From NCBI GenBank assembly GCA_013285595.1, contig JABDHF010000021.1, forward strand, positions 1-35,180: 35,180 bases of DNA, read 5' to 3'. How positions within the stretch are numbered: position 1 is the first letter of the stretch; each line of letters begins with the position of its first letter. A model generated the notes under the pieces. That model did not search any database. It saw nothing but the letters and a program-made list of their open reading frames with translations, and was not told the origin of the DNA. The DNA comes from Bacteroidota bacterium (GTDB lineage: Bacteria > Bacteroidota > Bacteroidia > Chitinophagales > Chitinophagaceae). Below, in pieces: positions 33,268-35,180 of this stretch. The position numbers were made by a program, and so were the translations under genes.

Positions 33268-34278
33268 TTGTCTTCCCCGCTATCATTAATTCCCGCTGCT
33301 AAATTGCAGGCTGTTGAAAATGCAATATTGCAGGTTTTTAACACGACCGATATAGATGAGCTTACCCTTATGACAAGCGGGCTTTCTACATCATTAGTGT
33401 ATAAGCTGGTGAACAATGGACACGCCTATGCAATGAAGGTGATCGTACATTCGGATGCTGCCCATCTTTTTAGATGTACACAAAATGCCGCCAATGCAGG
33501 TATCGCGCCACCCGTTTTGTACACGAATATAGAAGACGGGATATTGATCACCGGATTTATTGAGCATACCAGTTTAAGGGCTGGCTATTCCTCGGCCCAT
33601 CTATTGCTAATGGAACTTGCAAGGACTATTAAGGCGATACATACAACGCCGATCATAGCTAAAACGGAGCGGCTCTTTGATAAAATTGATGCGATAGCCA
33701 ATGAGTTCAGGGAATCAGGCATATTGCCGAAGATTGTTATAGATGAGGTGGCTAGTTATTACGCAGAGATACGAAACCATTATCCTTATTCAGACACGGA
33801 TCTTGTTTTTAGCCACAATGACCTGAATCCTGGAAATATCATTTTCGATGGGAAAAAGATATGGGTCATTGACTGGGATGCGGCATTTATGAATGACCGA
33901 TATGTAGATCTTGCTATTGTAGCGAATTCTTTTGTGGGCAATGAAGCCCAGGAAGTTGCCTTTTTGACCGCATATTTTGGATATGCTCCCTGCGATAGTG
34001 AAAGTGCCCGGTTTTTCCTGATGCGACAGGTATGCTACCTGCTGCATGCGATGATCATGTTTAAACTCGCGATGGCGATGGAAGCAACAAGCACTACGCA
34101 TGATATAGATACAGAGACGCCGGGACTAGCCGAAATAGGCCGACGACTTGGTGATGGAAGCCTAAAAATATCTTCTTATGAAGGGCAACTTCTTTATGCT
34201 AAAGCCCTGCTTAATGAGGCGATGATTAACAAAAGATCACCAAGATTTGCTTCGACTATAAGTATTGTTAGCAGATAA
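33268..34278 (+). CDS. Aminoglycoside/choline-kinase-like phosphotransferase
   Basis: A 336-residue APH-fold kinase. Lys57 in AMKVIV would bind ATP; the catalytic loop is HNDLNPGN (183-190); the metal-binding motif is IDWD (201-204, cf. DxD). HNDLxPxN is the hallmark of choline/ethanolamine and related small-molecule kinases, hence LicA-like. The frame opens with a TTG; the next Met is at codon 35 and would cut into the fold, so the TTG is used. It is the second gene of the MarR operon. The substrate is unknown; resistance to an antibiotic is possible but not indicated. Confidence 0.75.
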   Translation: MSSPLSLIPAAKLQAVENAILQVFNTTDIDELTLMTSGLSTSLVYKLVNNGHAYAMKVIVHSDAAHLFRCTQNAANAGIAPPVLYTNIEDGILITGFIEHTSLRAGYSSAHLLLMELARTIKAIHTTPIIAKTERLFDKIDAIANEFRESGILPKIVIDEVASYYAEIRNHYPYSDTDLVFSHNDLNPGNIIFDGKKIWVIDWDAAFMNDRYVDLAIVANSFVGNEAQEVAFLTAYFGYAPCDSESARFFLMRQVCYLLHAMIMFKLAMAMEATSTTHDIDTETPGLAEIGRRLGDGSLKISSYEGQLLYAKALLNEAMINKRSPRFASTISIVSR

Positions 34279-34283
34279 GCTTT

Positions 34284-35162
34284 TTATACATAGTTCAGCC
34301 GTTCTTCCTGCACTTCGGCTAATACCTGTGTGCATAGCCGGTTCAGCGTAGCGTTGAGCGATCTTATATCTTCTATATTGCTTTCCAGGGTCCCGAAGTT
34401 TTCCATCTCTTCGAGGATCGGTACGGTACCGGGAACTTCGAGCATGGAGACAGAAGAGATCATTTTGTGGGAGTATGCTTTTATAGCAGGGTAGTTCGTT
34501 TGTACTACTGCATCATTTAAATTGGCCAGCTCTTCGGGCACCTGCTGTAGGAAAATATCGATAAGCTCTCTTATGACTGCCTTTTTCCCTTTCATTGACC
34601 TGACAATGAAGTCAAGGTTAATGAGCTTAGGTTTTTGGGTATTATTTTCTTTAGCTTTTATTTTAGACGCAGCCAGGTGCATCATCTTCTTAAATAAAAG
34701 CTCTGCATTAATAGGTTTTGAGATGTAGTCATTCATGCCCAGGCGAAGGCATTTTTCCTTCTCGCCAGCCATGGCATGAGCCGTCATTGCAATTATGGGT
34801 ATGTTATTTTGCAGGTCGTTTCTTATATACTTTGTAGTATCGTAGCCATTCATTTCAGGCATTTCTATGTCCATTAAAAGGAGGTCATAGTTGTTGTTCT
34901 TTATTTGCTCTATGGCTATTTTACCGTTCTGCGCTATTGTTGCACCTATATTGTATTCTTCAAACAGGCTCTGGATAAATTTGATGTTGATAGGGTTATC
35001 TTCTGCCACCAGGATGCTCACCTGGCTCAGCTCCCCGAAATTATACTCGTCTGAATAAACATGTGCGGTTGTGCTGACCTCTGTAGTCTTTTTAAAAGGA
35101 AGTATGAACGTAAACGCTGAACCGACACCTACAGTGCTAGCCAGGGATATATTACCACCCGC
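34284..35162 (-). CDS. Hybrid histidine kinase, C-terminal part (ATPase end, receiver, Hpt)
   Basis: The upstream part (35022-35162) reads GGNISLASTVGVGSAFTF, then ILPFK, the end of an HATPase domain. From the GTG at 35021 follows a receiver domain: AED at 6-8, phospho-acceptor Asp51 (LLMDIEMPEMNGY) and Lys102, then an Hpt domain with His185 (AYSHKMISSV). This is a multi-step phosphorelay kinase of the kinase-REC-Hpt type. Just beyond the ATPase remnant, in frame, lies a TAA (35163..35165) 15 nt from the window edge, so the frame is broken there; a sequence or assembly error near the edge or a real disruption are both possible. Confidence 0.75.
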   Translation of the reverse strand, partial: AGGNISLASTVGVGSAFTFILPFKKTTEVSTTAHVYSDEYNFGELSQVSILVAEDNPINIKFIQSLFEEYNIGATIAQNGKIAIEQIKNNNYDLLLMDIEMPEMNGYDTTKYIRNDLQNNIPIIAMTAHAMAGEKEKCLRLGMNDYISKPINAELLFKKMMHLAASKIKAKENNTQKPKLINLDFIVRSMKGKKAVIRELIDIFLQQVPEELANLNDAVVQTNYPAIKAYSHKMISSVSMLEVPGTVPILEEMENFGTLESNIEDIRSLNATLNRLCTQVLAEVQEERLNYV

Positions 35163-35180
35163 TTAACACAGATCATTATT

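Noticed and set aside
33268-34278. Antibiotic-resistance aminoglycoside phosphotransferase
   Set aside because: The fold and catalytic motifs are shared with choline and other small-molecule kinases; nothing in the context indicates resistance.

Overview
The window looks like chromosomal DNA of a Bacteroidota bacterium, most likely of the Chitinophagaceae or a close relative. The evidence is the recurrent Bacteroidota -7 promoter element TAnnTTTG, the near absence of Shine-Dalgarno sequences, family content typical of the phylum (DUF4783, DUF2281, SpxH-like DsbA proteins, an OmpA lipoprotein, a PstS/TPR pair), and several palindromic intergenic repeats of a style common in these genomes. The placement rests on family recognition and was not confirmed by any search. 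No rRNA, tRNA, CRISPR array or intact mobile element was seen.

Layout. 1-3.7 kb: the start of a secreted protein (-), a small lipoprotein (+), an OmpA-type lipoprotein (-), then a two-gene glycan-modification unit (hexapeptide acyltransferase plus polysaccharide deacetylase, +). 3.7-9.6 kb: a minus-strand run of sensor kinase, response regulator, PLP aminotransferase and an unusual fusion of a flavin monooxygenase with an SpxH-like DsbA protein. 9.9-11.9 kb: gyrB. 12.2-13.7 kb: a PagL-like outer-membrane barrel and a small membrane protein, divergent from DUF502-serC-DUF1015 (13.7-16.7 kb, serine biosynthesis), followed by an AraC-type regulator and a DUF4783 protein. 18.2-20.2 kb: repeats and a MuiA-like DUF4140/DUF4139 protein. 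20.4-23.3 kb: a small membrane protein, a PstS-like lipoprotein and a TPR protein. 23.4-25.6 kb: a DinB/YfiT hydrolase bracketed by direct repeats, a 4-TM protein and a PlsC acyltransferase. 25.9-29.0 kb is the accessory-looking part: a secreted endonuclease-fold protein lacking its catalytic residues, a triple-hairpin repeat, an orphan DUF2281 antitoxin, a frameshifted phage terminase small subunit and a YD-repeat secreted protein. 29.0-32.5 kb: a CrtI-like oxidoreductase with an acyl carrier protein, and a secreted phosphodiesterase. 32.8-35.2 kb: a MarR regulator with an aminoglycoside/choline-kinase-like phosphotransferase, and the C-terminal end of a hybrid histidine kinase whose frame is broken close to the window edge.

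The observations most worth following up are: seven genes on both strands where an exact TAnnTTTG ends only 4-7 nt before the start codon, which predicts leaderless mRNAs; the monooxygenase-DsbA fusion; the secreted nuclease pseudoenzyme; and the DUF1015 protein beside serC, whose DGHHR motif resembles that of ParB-fold serine kinases. I did not find a clearly new multi-gene defence or secretion system.
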